Origin: Oxytricha trifallax
Lineage: Eukaryota > Ciliophora > Spirotrichea > Sporadotrichida > Oxytrichidae
Assembly: GCA_000711775.1 (NCBI GenBank)
Contig: ARYC01018587.1
Location: 1 to 64,000 of the forward strand
Length of the DNA: 64,000 bases
Direction of reading: 5' to 3'
Shown: positions 37,030 to 47,330 of the stretch, piece after piece
How the letters are laid out: the number at the start of each line of letters is the position of its first letter
Position numbering within the stretch: position 1 is the first letter of the stretch
Translations under genes and position numbers: made by a program
The notes under the pieces: model-generated
What the model was told of the DNA's origin: nothing
Database searches by the model: none
Seen by the model: the letters and a program-made list of their open reading frames with translations, nothing else

Positions 37030-38800
37030 AATGCTTTTAGAAATTTAAATTAAAACCATTCTAAATTTTAACTCTCTAATTATATATCCTTCTTATATCT
37101 ATTTAATTATAAAAATAGATTGATACTACATAATGTTCTTATATTTTAATATTGAAATCACCTGCCAAGAAGTATTTAATTTTTATTTATAATTAACTTA
37201 AATTAAGCAATTAAATGTTAAATGCTTATATAATAGAAAAAGAAATCAATTTCCATATACTCTATATTGCTTCTTTTTAAACTTTTTAAAATCATTCCTA
37301 ATATCCTTAAATTTAATAGTTTTAATATATTTTTTGATTAAAAAAATTATGATTAAAATTTTTTAATTTAGCAAATTTCTATCTAATAAGCAGGAATTAT
37401 TTAATATAAAGATCTGGTCTTTTTAACTGAAATTGAGTTTAAAATTTAGCTAAACTAGATTTGAGTAAAATATATTAACATTTCAAAGACTCAAGTGAAA
37501 AATGAAACAATTCAACTGTTTAAGTTGAAGAGGCAAATCTTAATATATTTTTTTCATTTTAGGATAAATAGAAATACTATATTATATAGCAAAATAAAAT
37601 TTAAAAGAATAATGATGGAATTTCACCGGATCATAGTTACCAAATTTATATACTCTAATAATTTTAAGATGAAAATATCTAAAGTTTCAATATTTATACA
37701 TACATTTAGTATTAGATAATACAATAAGGTTATTTATATATCTTGAAATTATGCTTGAGGATAAATAATGATAAATATTAGCCTTTTTGTATTATAGTTG
37801 AAAAATAATGTGCACTTAGATGCTATAATATTGGTTAAAGTTTAAATATTAGCAACCCTCAAAAATAATTTTAAATTGTTATAAATACTAATTATATTAT
37901 CTAATATTGAGCAAGTTATAAATAAATATTGTTTAAATATTAAATAATTTGTTAAGATATTCTCATAACCAAAATTTTAACACTTATATTGATAATATGA
38001 TTTATAAAAAGTTATTAAATTAAATAAGCATTTAAACAATCAGCAAATAGATTACATGCATTTAAGCATTAGATTAGGTTTTAAATGATTTGTCTAGAAT
38101 AGATTTCTCCAATATTCAAGTACTTTTCTGCTTGTTTTGTTTTTCTCAGATTAATATGCTCTATTATTTCTATTACACTGATCTTATCAAGTATAATATA
38201 TCATAAAATTTTTAAGTTATTAAAGTGATAAATGTATGACTTTAGCAGCAAAATATGATGAATGGATTATAGTCAAAGCTTTAATAGCTAAAATTTTAAA
38301 CCTAATTTTAGTGTGCTAAAAGCTAATTTGACAATAATATTCATAAAGCCAACCATATTTTTTAAAGATATACAGCTTTAAAAATTGATAAAGTATTTTA
38401 CTAATTATTTACTTATAATAAGAAATTTACTATTATAATAATAAGTTTATAATTAAATCTAAGTGACCAGCGAGTAATAATTAAATTTAATGATCCGGAT
38501 ATTTGACATGTGAATGATTTTAATTTAATTATAATTAAAATTTAAATATACTCACGAATTTAACTTAAGATTGAGTTTATTTATTTTCTATTGTCTTAAA
38601 CATGTAGATTTCTTTCCACATGTGTGATTACTTGAATAACTCAACTATAAAAAGCTGTTATTAGAATTAATTGGAATTTTTGGGGAATTATTATTTATTT
38701 CTGCTCTCAAATTATCAGTTGACCTTAATCGATTTTCTTACAAGATTTAGTAGTCTTGCATAGTCTGTCTTTATAGGATATCTTTATAAAATTCAATGTT
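37030..38800. other. AT-rich region, no supportable gene
   Basis: Dense A/T sequence. The open frame 37495-37719 is Ile/Lys/Phe/Asn-dominated, as expected from base composition, and is not called. Confidence 0.5.
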
Positions 38801-38810
38801 AAGATAGAAT

Positions 38811-38946
38811 CAAAACCCCAAAACCCTTTCAGTAGTTTGATTGAGTTTTTGATTGATAAAAGTAGACTATTAGTGCATACTTTATTAGGGTTTTAATAGG
38901 GTTTATGTAGGGGTTTAATGTTTAAATGTTAGTAATTTAAGTGAGT
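38811..38946. repeat. TBE-C left terminal inverted repeat
   Basis: About 135 bp nearly identical to the complement of 42834-42969. The outer part holds the telomere-like CAAAACCCCAAAACCC and the subterminal 'ttgattgagtttttgattg'; the inner part ends in 'taatttaagtgagtata', just before the genes. Confidence 0.9.
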
Positions 38947-38971
38947 ATAACAAGCGAGTTTTTTAAATATT

Positions 38972-40420
38972 TCACACAAACATAAGCTTAGTGTCATGTG
39001 GCAGTTCTCTGAATTTTATCTTTCTTAGTTGATGTTTGATTGTTTCTATTGTTTGTTAATTCTCTTAGCTTGGCTTGATAATAGTTGAGTATGCAAGTTC
39101 TCTGAGACCTCCATTTATTTTATTTTTATCGAGATATTGTTTGATTCTCTGCTTAGAATCTCTCTCACCCCTGCAGCTAAAGTAATCGTTTCTTGGCATG
39201 TCGCTCTCTATTATTATTACTGCTAGAGCCCAGATATCCCATTAAGTGTCTCCATCTCTCCAATCCTCTCTCTCTGGGAAATATCCAGGAGTGCCGTATA
39301 CATTTCCTTATGCAGAGGCTTGCACTCTTTGAGCTCTGTTGAAGTCAATAATATAAACTCTAAGAGGCTGAAAGTTTATCATGATGTTCTCTGGCTTTAA
39401 GTCTCTATGAACATAACCAAGCTTGTGAAGCTCTTCAATCCCCTCAACTATCTGCTATACTATCTAGCCAATTTATCTCTGACATCTATTGTCAGATAAG
39501 AATTCTCTGTAAGTCATTTCAAGTAAAGGAAGCCTGAAGGCTACATGATCTTTACCAAGTAAAATAGCATCAAGCTAGATGATATGCCTGCACTCATTTA
39601 ACTTTGCCTTTTAAAGAGCATAATACTCATTAGCAAATTCCATTTGGAACTTGTCATCAGCAAGGAAGTAATTGAAAGGATATATCTTGTAAGCATATTA
39701 GTCATCAGTAATTACTCTCTTCTCAACTTTATCTTCAAGAGTAAGGTAGCTTTCTAGGCAAGAATCTAAGTCAATAATTTTTAATATAGGAATCTTCATT
39801 GCTTCAATTTTAACCATTATTTTATTGATCTCAGAGACTGGAAAGTTCTTGACTGCTTTCTTCATTTTAACTTACTTCTAGACTTCAACTCTAAGAGACT
39901 CCACTGGGTTTCTTGATCTTCTCTTTTAGAGGAATCTATTCCCTGTAGGTTCATGAATAAAGACAAAACTTTAATTGTGCTTTTTCTTTAAGTGCACTTT
40001 GAGGTCTCTAGTATGAGAATATGGCTTCTCACAGAACTCACAGACATACTTCCCATCTTTCTTTTAATGCTTGAGATATAACCTTGGCATATCGTTGTGT
40101 ATATCTCTCAAGTGTCTCTTATAAGTTGACTTGTAAGGGAAAACTTTATTGCATTCTTTGCATTAATAGTCAACTTTGGCTGATATTTATTAATGCTCTA
40201 TAACTGGTTGTTTAGCCTCCTCCTCAATCTGCACAGCTTCTATGATAACCTCCTACTTAACTTATATTTAAATCTCAAAGCTAGACTGGTCAAAGTTGTC
40301 ATAAGTAGGCTCCCACTGAGTACAAGCGTCTCTGGTCTCTGCTTTTCTTGGTTGCTGGAATGATAATTTTTATTGACTTTACCCAAGTAATGCAGCTCTT
40401 CTCAAAAGGTTAGCGCTCAT
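38972..40420 (-). CDS. TBE zinc-finger/protein-kinase protein ('57 kDa' ORF)
   Basis: 482 residues; ATG at 40420 (MSANLLRRAALLG), TGA at 38972-38974; length divisible by three and read through with TAA/TAG as Gln. Two C2H2 fingers at about residues 90-150: CKECNKVFPYKSTYKRH with IH, and CEFCEKPYSHTRDLKVH with KKH. The C-terminal half is a eukaryotic-type protein kinase: catalytic loop VHRDLKPENIM, then IIDFNRAQ where kinases usually have DFG, then GTPGYFPERE as activation-segment end and WDIWALAVIIIE. The described TBE 57 kDa protein has these two domains. Its role in transposition or excision is not established; DNA binding by the fingers is inferred. Divergent from the 22 kDa gene. Confidence 0.93.
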
Positions 40421-40985
40421 TTTTGTTTGCTGATATATTTTATTATAATAATGATAAAATCTACCTAGATAAACTATTATAGTAGAGTATAAGACACTCT
40501 GGTAGATTCTTTGCTGAGAGGTAAGAAAATTAACTAACCATAAAAGACTGTAAGTTGACATATTTTATGAGAATTTTATACATTTTAGTAAATTAAAATA
40601 CTCCTAATGAAGTTTTGTTTCTCTAGGAGGTCCTCCAAATCAAGTTTGAACTTAATTTGGAGGTAAAGTTATTAAACATTTTTAAATTTAATATGCTCCT
40701 AATTAAGTTTTAACCTTAAAATTTAACTCCTAATAAAGTTTGAACTTAATTTGGAGGACCTCCTAAAATAATTAAACATTATTAGGAGCAATTTAATGGA
40801 GATAGATTGATAAAAATGGAAATCAATCTGTGAAACTTGGAGCAAGTTTTTCAATGCTTCTCCGCATATCTTTTCAAGGTTGACCTCCAGTAGGTCCTCC
40901 CTATTTAGTAGTAAGATTTTAATAAACTTAGAATGGATATCCATAATTTTAAATTTCATTAACATTTCTAGAAAGAGGAAGCAAG
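40421..40985. promoter_or_regulatory. TBE-C divergent intergenic region with ATTAGGAG repeats
   Basis: 565 bp between two divergent start codons. CTCCTAATNAAGTTT-type repeats lie near 40602, 40692 and 40725, with inverted ATTAGGAG near 40787. A near-perfect palindrome, CTCCAAATCAAGTTTGAACT...TTTGGAGG, sits near 40635-40664, and AGGAGGTCCTCC/GGAGGACCTCC occur on either side. Conserved in TBE-B and D and, as shorter AATTAGGAGC repeats, in the more diverged TBE-E. Position implies a bidirectional promoter or a site bound by an element-encoded protein. Confidence 0.6.
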
Positions 40986-41776
40986 ATGGAGTCTTTGAAT
41001 GATGCAATGAAGAGAATTTAATCTCAAGATTTAATAGGAAAATTTCGAAGTAAAGAGGACCTCTATAGATATTTGGTATAGCAAGGTAAGTTCTTAACTA
41101 AGATTAATAAATCCATTATAGTTGGATTGTTCTTGCCGACTTAGGAGGGAACTAAAATCTCATTCTTAAAAGCCTTACTGAGTGAAGAGAAAAAAGCTTT
41201 TAAGTCTAATGAAATTAGGATGATAGAGATACCTAACTACCCTGAAATATCAGTAACAAACCTATATGATGATGCTATGAGTGATCCAGATGTTGCTCTC
41301 TACCTTCCATCAAAGCTACAGCTCTCTAATAAGTTGCCAGAGAGAAACTTCTTCTTTGGTGTTCTTGCAACTCTGAAACCTGAGTACTTAAATGAAGTTA
41401 TTTAAGAAGCTCACAAGAAACGATACAGCATCTCACCTGAAGAAAAAGAGAAGCAAGGTATTAAAATAAGTGATACCTGGCTGTAGGAACTTCAAAAGCA
41501 TCCATTCATCTCAAGTAAGCTTAGTCTTCTAACTTTATAGAAAAACCTGGTACTGCTATATACTTGATGAAAGAGCGCAGCAAATTAAACAGAGAGAGAA
41601 AGTCTCAAGTAAAGCATGAATTGAGTAAGAGACTCTTCAAAGATTTCTAAAAGCCAGACGAGATGAACATAGATGCAGGGGCTGGCACTAAGAGAAGAAA
41701 CATGGGCCCAAGCAAGCCTTAAGAGGAAGAAAAGAAAGAGAAGCCAAATCCCTTTACGGGCAAATTTAATATGTGA
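40986..41776 (+). CDS. TBE '22 kDa' gene, two exons with 26-nt intron; predicted 254 residues
   Basis: Exon 1 40986-41514 and exon 2 41541-41776, total 765 nt. ATG gives MESLNDAMKRIQSQDLIGKF. Unspliced, the frame stops at TGA 41565-41567 after 193 residues, about 22 kDa, which fits the name used for this ORF. Removing 41515-41540 joins TCA-A to AA-AAA and continues SKKPGTAIYLMKERSKLNRE to a Lys/Glu-rich tail ending PNPFTGKFNM. Exon sizes 529 and 236 are identical in TBE-D. Conserved blocks include IEIPNYPEISVTNLYDDAM and LPERNFFFGVLATLK. No known domain; function unknown. Confidence 0.88.
41515..41540 (+). other. 26-nt spliceosomal intron in TBE-C 22 kDa gene
   Basis: GTAAGCTTAG...CTAACTTTATAG: 5' GTAAG, branch-like CTAAC, 3' TAG. 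The same length and signals occur at the same codon phase in TBE-B (8199-8224), TBE-D (51181-51206) and TBE-E (53822-53847). Confidence 0.85.
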
Positions 41777-41782
41777 ACTTAT

Positions 41783-42832
41783 TCATTCGTTTAAATCTAA
41801 TACTTATTTATAAACACAAAATCTCCCTTCTCTTGCGCACACTTTAGCTTTCTCATCACTGACTCTTTTAGCAGCACTCTTAATAAAATCTACTGTATCT
41901 ATCTTCAAGTCGTGCATCAAGTGATAGAGTAGAAGTTTCTTGTAGTAGCCTTTCAATAACCCCCAATATAATTCAATTCCATTGAACTAAGGACTGTAGG
42001 GAACATTAAATACAGGTGTTATGTTTAGCCTTTCATATTCCTTCCTTGTGTCTTTAGTTTTATGGACAGATAAGTTATCTACAAACAGAATAATCTCTTA
42101 GTCGGCGTACTTATCTCTGAGTTATTGCAAGAACTTTATGTATTATTCGGTCTTTATTGAGCGAGGGTGGATAACATAAGTCTCGAGGCCACTATCTTCA
42201 CTTATTCCACCGAGAATAGCATGAGTTTACACCTTGACCTTTTAGTCATATACTTCAATATTGCTATATCTTTTATACCAAGACCTTGATATGAAGGTAT
42301 TAAACGTGAATACTGCCTCATCAGCGTGTATGAACTTAATGATATTAGTAATAGCCCTCTGCATTTAATCGAATATATATTTTAAATTATCCTTATAAAA
42401 TGGAACATTAAAATCAATCACTCTCTTAATGCGATTGACTGTCTTGTAAGATATTCCGTTGTTTTTATATATGTTAGCTATCGATTAAGCAGAGATATTA
42501 AGCTCAGGAATTTGGCGATGAAACATCACAGCTCTCTAGGCCAGAGAGAAGTGAGCCCAGTATTAAAGAGTCTTATCATTAATAAGATAATCGATATGAT
42601 GCTGCTAAAATTTAAGAGGTCTTTTAGGCTTAGAATTAAGTTGCTATTTCTTTAAATTCAATGCTAATAGACAGTGAGACCTCACAGTTGCAGGAGATTT
42701 ATGGAGCAGTCTTGCTATAGATGTGTAATTAAGGATAGGTTTGAGTTGATCACTATAATCATCGCACCCATAACGCAACTTAAACAATAAATCTATATAC
42801 TCAATGTCATAAACTGACCCCAAACCTCGCAT
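41783..42832 (-). CDS. TBE transposase (42 kDa), DD34E
   Basis: 349 residues; ATG at 42832 (MRGLGSVYDIEY), TGA at 41783-41785, read with TAA/TAG as Gln. N-terminal helix-turn-helix-like region includes YTSIARLLHKSPATVRSH. Catalytic core of the IS630/Tc1/mariner superfamily: first Asp in IHADEAVF, second in FVDNLSVHKTK, Glu in SPQFNGIELYWG, with 34 residues between second Asp and Glu. In Oxytricha, TBE transposases are reported to take part in genome rearrangement during macronuclear development (established knowledge, not visible here). It converges on the 22 kDa gene with only a few bases between stops and starts just inside the right terminal repeat. Confidence 0.95.
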
Positions 42833-42833
42833 A

Positions 42834-42969
42834 TACTCACTTAAATTACTAACATTTAAACATTAAACCCCTACATAAACCCTATTAGAACCCAAATAAA
42901 GTATGCACTAATAGTCTACTTTATCAATCAAAAACTCAATCAAACTACTGAAAGGGTTTTGGTGTTTTG
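42834..42969. repeat. TBE-C right terminal inverted repeat
   Basis: Complement of the left repeat with few differences (CAAAACACC in place of CAAAACCCC at the tip, one base lost in 'gataaagtagac'). Followed by AAT, the duplicated target. Confidence 0.9.
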
Positions 42970-42972
42970 AAT

Positions 42973-43685
42973 ATATAGTTATCAATCTAATAGTTGTCCA
43001 TAGCTTCTGTTATGTTTTTATTTAGATTTCTTGGTTTCTACCAATTTCCATCTTGACATTTATGCTTAAAATATATTATGCCTTTCATTAAAGATAATCT
43101 TTCTATTTTTCTAGAAAATGTAGTTTTGTACATGGATTTTAAGTGTTTAAGAAACTTTAGGTATATAAGTAACATATGTTGATAGTTTAAGCCATATGCT
43201 TGTATCTTAAGATTTTACTATTTCTGAGTGTTTTTTTTTATATTGTAGTAAGAATTAAAAGAAAATCTTGAAAAGTAAGTCTCTTGGAACTTCCTACATT
43301 CAAGTCATATAATAAGAAATGTTAATTTATCATATGAAGCTTGGATGATTGGCCTTTACACTATATGATGGAAGTGACTCCTTTATTTTATAATGAGGAA
43401 GATTGATGATTTATTTGAAAAATGGGGTATTTTAGTTGACTTACATATATAAACATGGATATTAAATCGAAAAAGCCTGACTCTTAGTTCCGAAATCCTT
43501 GTCCATGACTCCTGGCTCCAACAATAATATCTGTATAATAGGAATATAATATAAGTTAAAAAATATATTAATTAAAAATCCTTATGGTTCTACCATCTTG
43601 AGCATTTAAGATTTAAAATGCGATAACTTTAATTAATTAATTATTTTAATAACATTACTACTAAAACTTATTATGAAAATAAAAA
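42973..43685. other. Spacer without recognised gene
   Basis: Moderately AT-rich, no frame with convincing composition and no repeat of note. Confidence 0.4.
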
Positions 43686-43689
43686 ATGG

Positions 43690-43910
43690 AAATCTCTCTG
43701 ATTATTGCTATTCTTCCTCTTCATCATACTCTTCTTCATTTTCATCGTCAAATTTAACTTCTATGTCACTCTGCGAAGCACTAGCCCAGCTGCACCTGTG
43801 GTCTTACCAAATAGGACCACTATAGACATATTAAAGATAAGTTTGTTTTATATAACTTACATTATTAATGAGTGCTCTATCTTCGTCTGCGTTTGATCTT
43901 GAAGTATTCG
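43690..43910 (-). other. Gene segment with intron, paralogous to 29905-30545
   Basis: The minus strand reads TNTSRSNADEDRALIN (about 43910-43861), then a 41-nt intron-like sequence GTAAGTTAT...CTATAG at 43820-43860. The next block is LFGKTTGAAGLV, matching LSGKITDASGNV of the other locus, followed in a shifted frame by SDIEVKFDDENEEEYDEEE, matching its acidic tail. The two loci thus share block order and strand. They may be macronuclear-destined segments of a gene family or decayed duplicates. Function unknown. Confidence 0.5.
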
Positions 43911-44389
43911 TATTACTATATTAAGTTTTTGATTAAATATAAGGTTTTCATAAATCATAATTGCTATAATACCTATCTTATTAGTATTCATTATTATAAA
44001 TAAATAATCTTATTATATATTAAGATATTATTTTCTTATCAGTATTATAGAAGATAAAGGCATCATGAAGTACAACAATGACATAGTCAATAGGATCATG
44101 CATCCAAATTTTAAATTAGAATTATAGTAAGTTTGTTTTATTTATAATAAAGTTTCTTATTTATGTCTAACTCAAACCATAACTATCCTAAAGAAACTAA
44201 TAATCCAATATTCCATATATAAATAATGAAGATTTAGGGTGTTAAACCAAGTATTATATAAAATTATATTATATACATTTATAATCTATTTTATGTAGTC
44301 ATTCTAGTCCTTCAAAAGATGAACTTTAAGAGTTATTATTTTTGTTAAATCATTGTTAATATTATTAAATTAAAAAGTTAATAAAAAGG

Positions 44390-44626
44390 ATGAACGAACA
44401 GCTCGAGTTTTCTAACACGAGAACAAAGTATCTCATACCTTCTGTTAGTATCGACGTCTTTAGTCTCCTCGAAGACATAGACAGTAGTATCGATGACACA
44501 GTTACAACATTTAATTTAATAATTAAGAAAAATGAAAGAAACTCCAAATGTGGGCTCAAGATGTTTGTTAAAACTACTTTGTGCCATACTAAGCTTCCAA
44601 CATACAGAAAACCTTGTATGTGAAAC
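44390..44626 (+). other. First coding block of a putative RGG-protein locus
   Basis: ATG at 44390; 77-78 codons beginning MNEQLEFSNTRTKYLIPSVS and including VFSLLEDIDSSIDDTVTTF. It stops at a TGA near 44621. AT-rich DNA follows to 44740, then more coding-like sequence on the same strand, so this is probably the first exon or segment of the 44390-46517 locus. Not recognised. Confidence 0.5.
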
Positions 44627-44744
44627 TAGAGACTACTAAATAGGAAATATAGCTGTTAGAAAATTCTTAACGATTTAATCAATAAGATATTTAATAAGAA
44701 TTATTAAATTGTTATCAAAATTAATTATTAAAATTTAAATAAGA

Positions 44745-46517
44745 ACCTTCCTCATAAGAAGAATCTTATCCAGAGTAGTCACTAAGTTAAACCCAATCAA
44801 CCAACAAAAGCTCAAGCCAATAGATTATAACTTAAGAGACAGATATAAAGACCAACATGAGCTAAGAAGAAGAGATGAGCCAAAAATTCACCAACCTCAA
44901 CTAGCTTCAAGACCTCAGATCCACGTTTATTAAAATAGACATGAGCTCTGAAGAAGCAAAACTCCTACAGGTTTTATAGGCCCTATATGCCCTATAACCA
45001 TAGCATACGACGAATGCTTAGCATTCATAGAAGATGCCTTCAAAGGCAAAGGAAACAAAGATCAAGTAAAATCATTCCAGCACGTCATATGGAAACTCAT
45101 AAAAGCAGGTCACACAAAGACCGCAAGGATCTTCATTCGTATAATGGTTGAATAAGTTGAAGTATTCCCAAACAAACAACAACCTAAGACATATACGATA
45201 TGTATTTAGAGTCTATAGGCAAAAACGAGTAATGACAACAAAGGTACATTCACTTTTTTGCATGCTAGTTTAAAAATTTCTTGCCAAGTTTATTGATTAC
45301 CTTCAATTTGACTAAATACAGCTGGTTTAATATACATGATTAAGTTCTATTTAGATCTAGCCAACTTCTATATGACTTTCGAACATTATTCTTTTTTTGC
45401 ACTTTAATAAGGTCTTATCCACACATTCTGGTTCAGGAAGCTAATTATGGCACCCTAAGAATCTTTTTAGATTTAGCTCTAATTTTTTATAGATTATTAT
45501 CTTCCTGATTTTATGTCTTTGTTGATCTGGGAAGTAGACTGCTTTGTACTGGAAGAAGAAAAATTTTCATTCATAATGGAAGTCAAGGATTAAATGACAA
45601 AGCCCTGAAACTTATGAAAACAAAAGAGGTAAGAGAGGAATGCATAAAAGCAGTCAACTACCCCAAATTACAAGGGTATTTTAGTAAATACTCAAAAAAG
45701 GTAAAAAGAAAACAGTTTTGTAGGGCATATTTAGAATGAAAAAGGATGATCCAACTCAACAAAGCTATGTCAGAGTAAACCTACCAAACGGCAACGAGCT
45801 ATACGAGGTTGTGGTAGAACAAATAATGGAAAAATCAGCAGCTCTATATGGACAAGGAAAAAGAACTATCACATAGAATTTTAAACTGAAGTAGACACTA
45901 AAAATCCTCAAAGATGCATTACTAATCAACATAGATCCATAAGATGACAATAGGAAATAGAACGACTTGGCGAATACTTGATTCACAACACATTCGTCCA
46001 AGATTCCACAATACCACTATAGAGTCTAGGAATTAAAATAATTGATATGATAATTAGAGATGACTAAGTTGAAATCACCTACTATCATACAGAACTCATA
46101 CAAAAAGTATTTGAAAAAATCAAAGAAAAATACAAAGACAAAGACAAAGACAAAGACAAAGACAAAGACAAATACTTTAAGGATCAGATAAGTGGTAACC
46201 TAGCGCAAGCCTAGGTAATCAACAAATCAAACATGTCAAACAATAGAAAGTCAAGGAACTTGAATACTAGCTTTAACTCAAAATATAGATCAAATTAGAG
46301 AAAGCAAAGCTTTGTAAAGAAAAACTATCCATCCACACAAAGAGAATAATATGTTAGAGGAGGAGGACAACAGAGAGGCAACTATAGAGGAAGAGGGAAC
46401 CAGAACAGAGGAAGAGGTAACAATGGAAAAAGATCAAACGAAATGAACGAATATCTTTACTGGGCCGATAGAGGTCCAAGAGATACATCAATCAACAAAA
46501 GTTTCACTAGTAGATGA
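44745..46517 (+). other. Interrupted gene with RGG-rich C-terminus
   Basis: Forward blocks in order: 44745-44950 basic (RTFLIRRILSRVVTKLNPIN, RDRYKDQHELRRRDEPK); 44985-45250 (ITIAYDECLAFIEDAFKGKG, FQHVIWKLIKAGHTKTARIF); AT-rich gap 45260-45520; 45535-45737 (LNDKALKLMKTKEVREECIK); 45740-45980 (YVRVNLPNGNELYEVVVEQI); 45960-46517, with a Lys-Asp hexanucleotide repeat (about 46133-46172) and a Gly/Arg tail (YVRGGGQQRGNYRGRGNQNR, then GRGNNGKRSNEM) to TGA 46515-46517. RGG boxes are typical of RNA-binding proteins. The four phase changes indicate introns, eliminated sequences or frameshifts. Confidence 0.55.
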
Positions 46518-46989
46518 AAGAAACTTAGATCAGACTTGTTGTAGTTTGAGTAACCATTTATATTATGAAAGATATACACCATTTTATGAATTTATGTTAA
46601 GAGTGTGGAGCCTTAGCTCACTTGCACTATAATTTACCTTAACTTAAACTAACTTAAACTTATTTTTGTTAAATCATAATATATAATTTTAGTATTATCA
46701 AACATTACTCAACATATCATAATTAAGACTAATAGTCATCTCAAGTCATATTATTGTAATTGCTTATAATAAATAAACTTTTCCTATTATATGTCATGAT
46801 TAGTAGAGAATTGGTTTAGGATTTATTTAATCGCTGTGGTTGATGTACTAGAGCTGCTTCTTTATAGATTATGATTGTAAATGGAATAAGATGCATTGAG
46901 TTGAGTCGATAAATAGTCCTTATTATATCTTACAGACTTTTTATCTTACTGTAAGATGGATAAAAAATGTATATATAATTTCAAATAAA

Positions 46990-47330
46990 AAACCTGAAAT
47001 CGAACATAGACCGGTTTGAAATCAATCTGCGAGCATTAAAAAATTGGGTTTAATCAACAACTATTCAATAGGAACTGTTAAAGATATCAGAGAAATAGAG
47101 TATGTACCGAAATAATATCTTATATGCCTCCGTCGAGATTTTTATAATTTCAAGAAAGAACCAAAGAGAATGTTTGTTTTATAGTTTCCTTTTTGTAATG
47201 AAGTTAACGATTAATTCATGATCAGATAGACTTGGAATGAAGCGAAGTAAAAAGTAACAAGTTATAAGAACTTTTAAGATTGCTTTGATTTGCCATAGAA
47301 TGACCAAGTAATCAAGAATTAAGATTTTAA
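46990..47330 (+). other. Coding-like segment, possibly glycosyltransferase family 31-like
   Basis: Forward frame from AAA 46990: KPEIEHRPV, TGA at 47017-47019, then about 100 codons including IKKLGLINNYSIGTVKDIRE and EYVPKQYLICLRRDFYNFKK, followed by FVLQFPFCNEVNDQFMIRQT and WNEAKQKVTSYKNF. The IRQTW string in this context resembles the start of beta-1,3-glycosyltransferase (GT31) domains; this is a motif-level guess only. The downstream part of the frame becomes AT-driven. TGAAATC occurs on both sides of the TGA (46994-47000, 47017-47023). Confidence 0.4.

Larger units (their letters stand above)
38811..42969. mobile_element. TBE-C: complete, apparently intact TBE transposon (4159 bp)
   Basis: Terminal inverted repeats of about 135 bp start CAAAACCCCAAAACCC on the left (38811) and CAAAACACCAAAACCC on the right (complement, from 42969). 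An AAT triplet flanks both ends (38808-38810, 42970-42972), matching the 3-bp ANT target known for TBEs. Length and gene set match the described 4.1-kb TBE1 class. All three genes appear open with TAA/TAG as Gln: zinc-finger/kinase (-), 22 kDa with intron (+), transposase (-). Confidence 0.95.

Noticed and set aside
37495-37719. 74-codon plus ORF
   Set aside because: Composition is dominated by Ile, Lys, Phe and Asn as expected from AT-rich noncoding DNA.
44365-44559. Minus-strand ORF of 64 codons
   Set aside because: Shadow of the plus-strand block starting at 44390, which has the better composition and start.
45765-46001. Minus-strand ORF of 78 codons
   Set aside because: Antisense to the plus-strand coding block of the RGG-protein locus.
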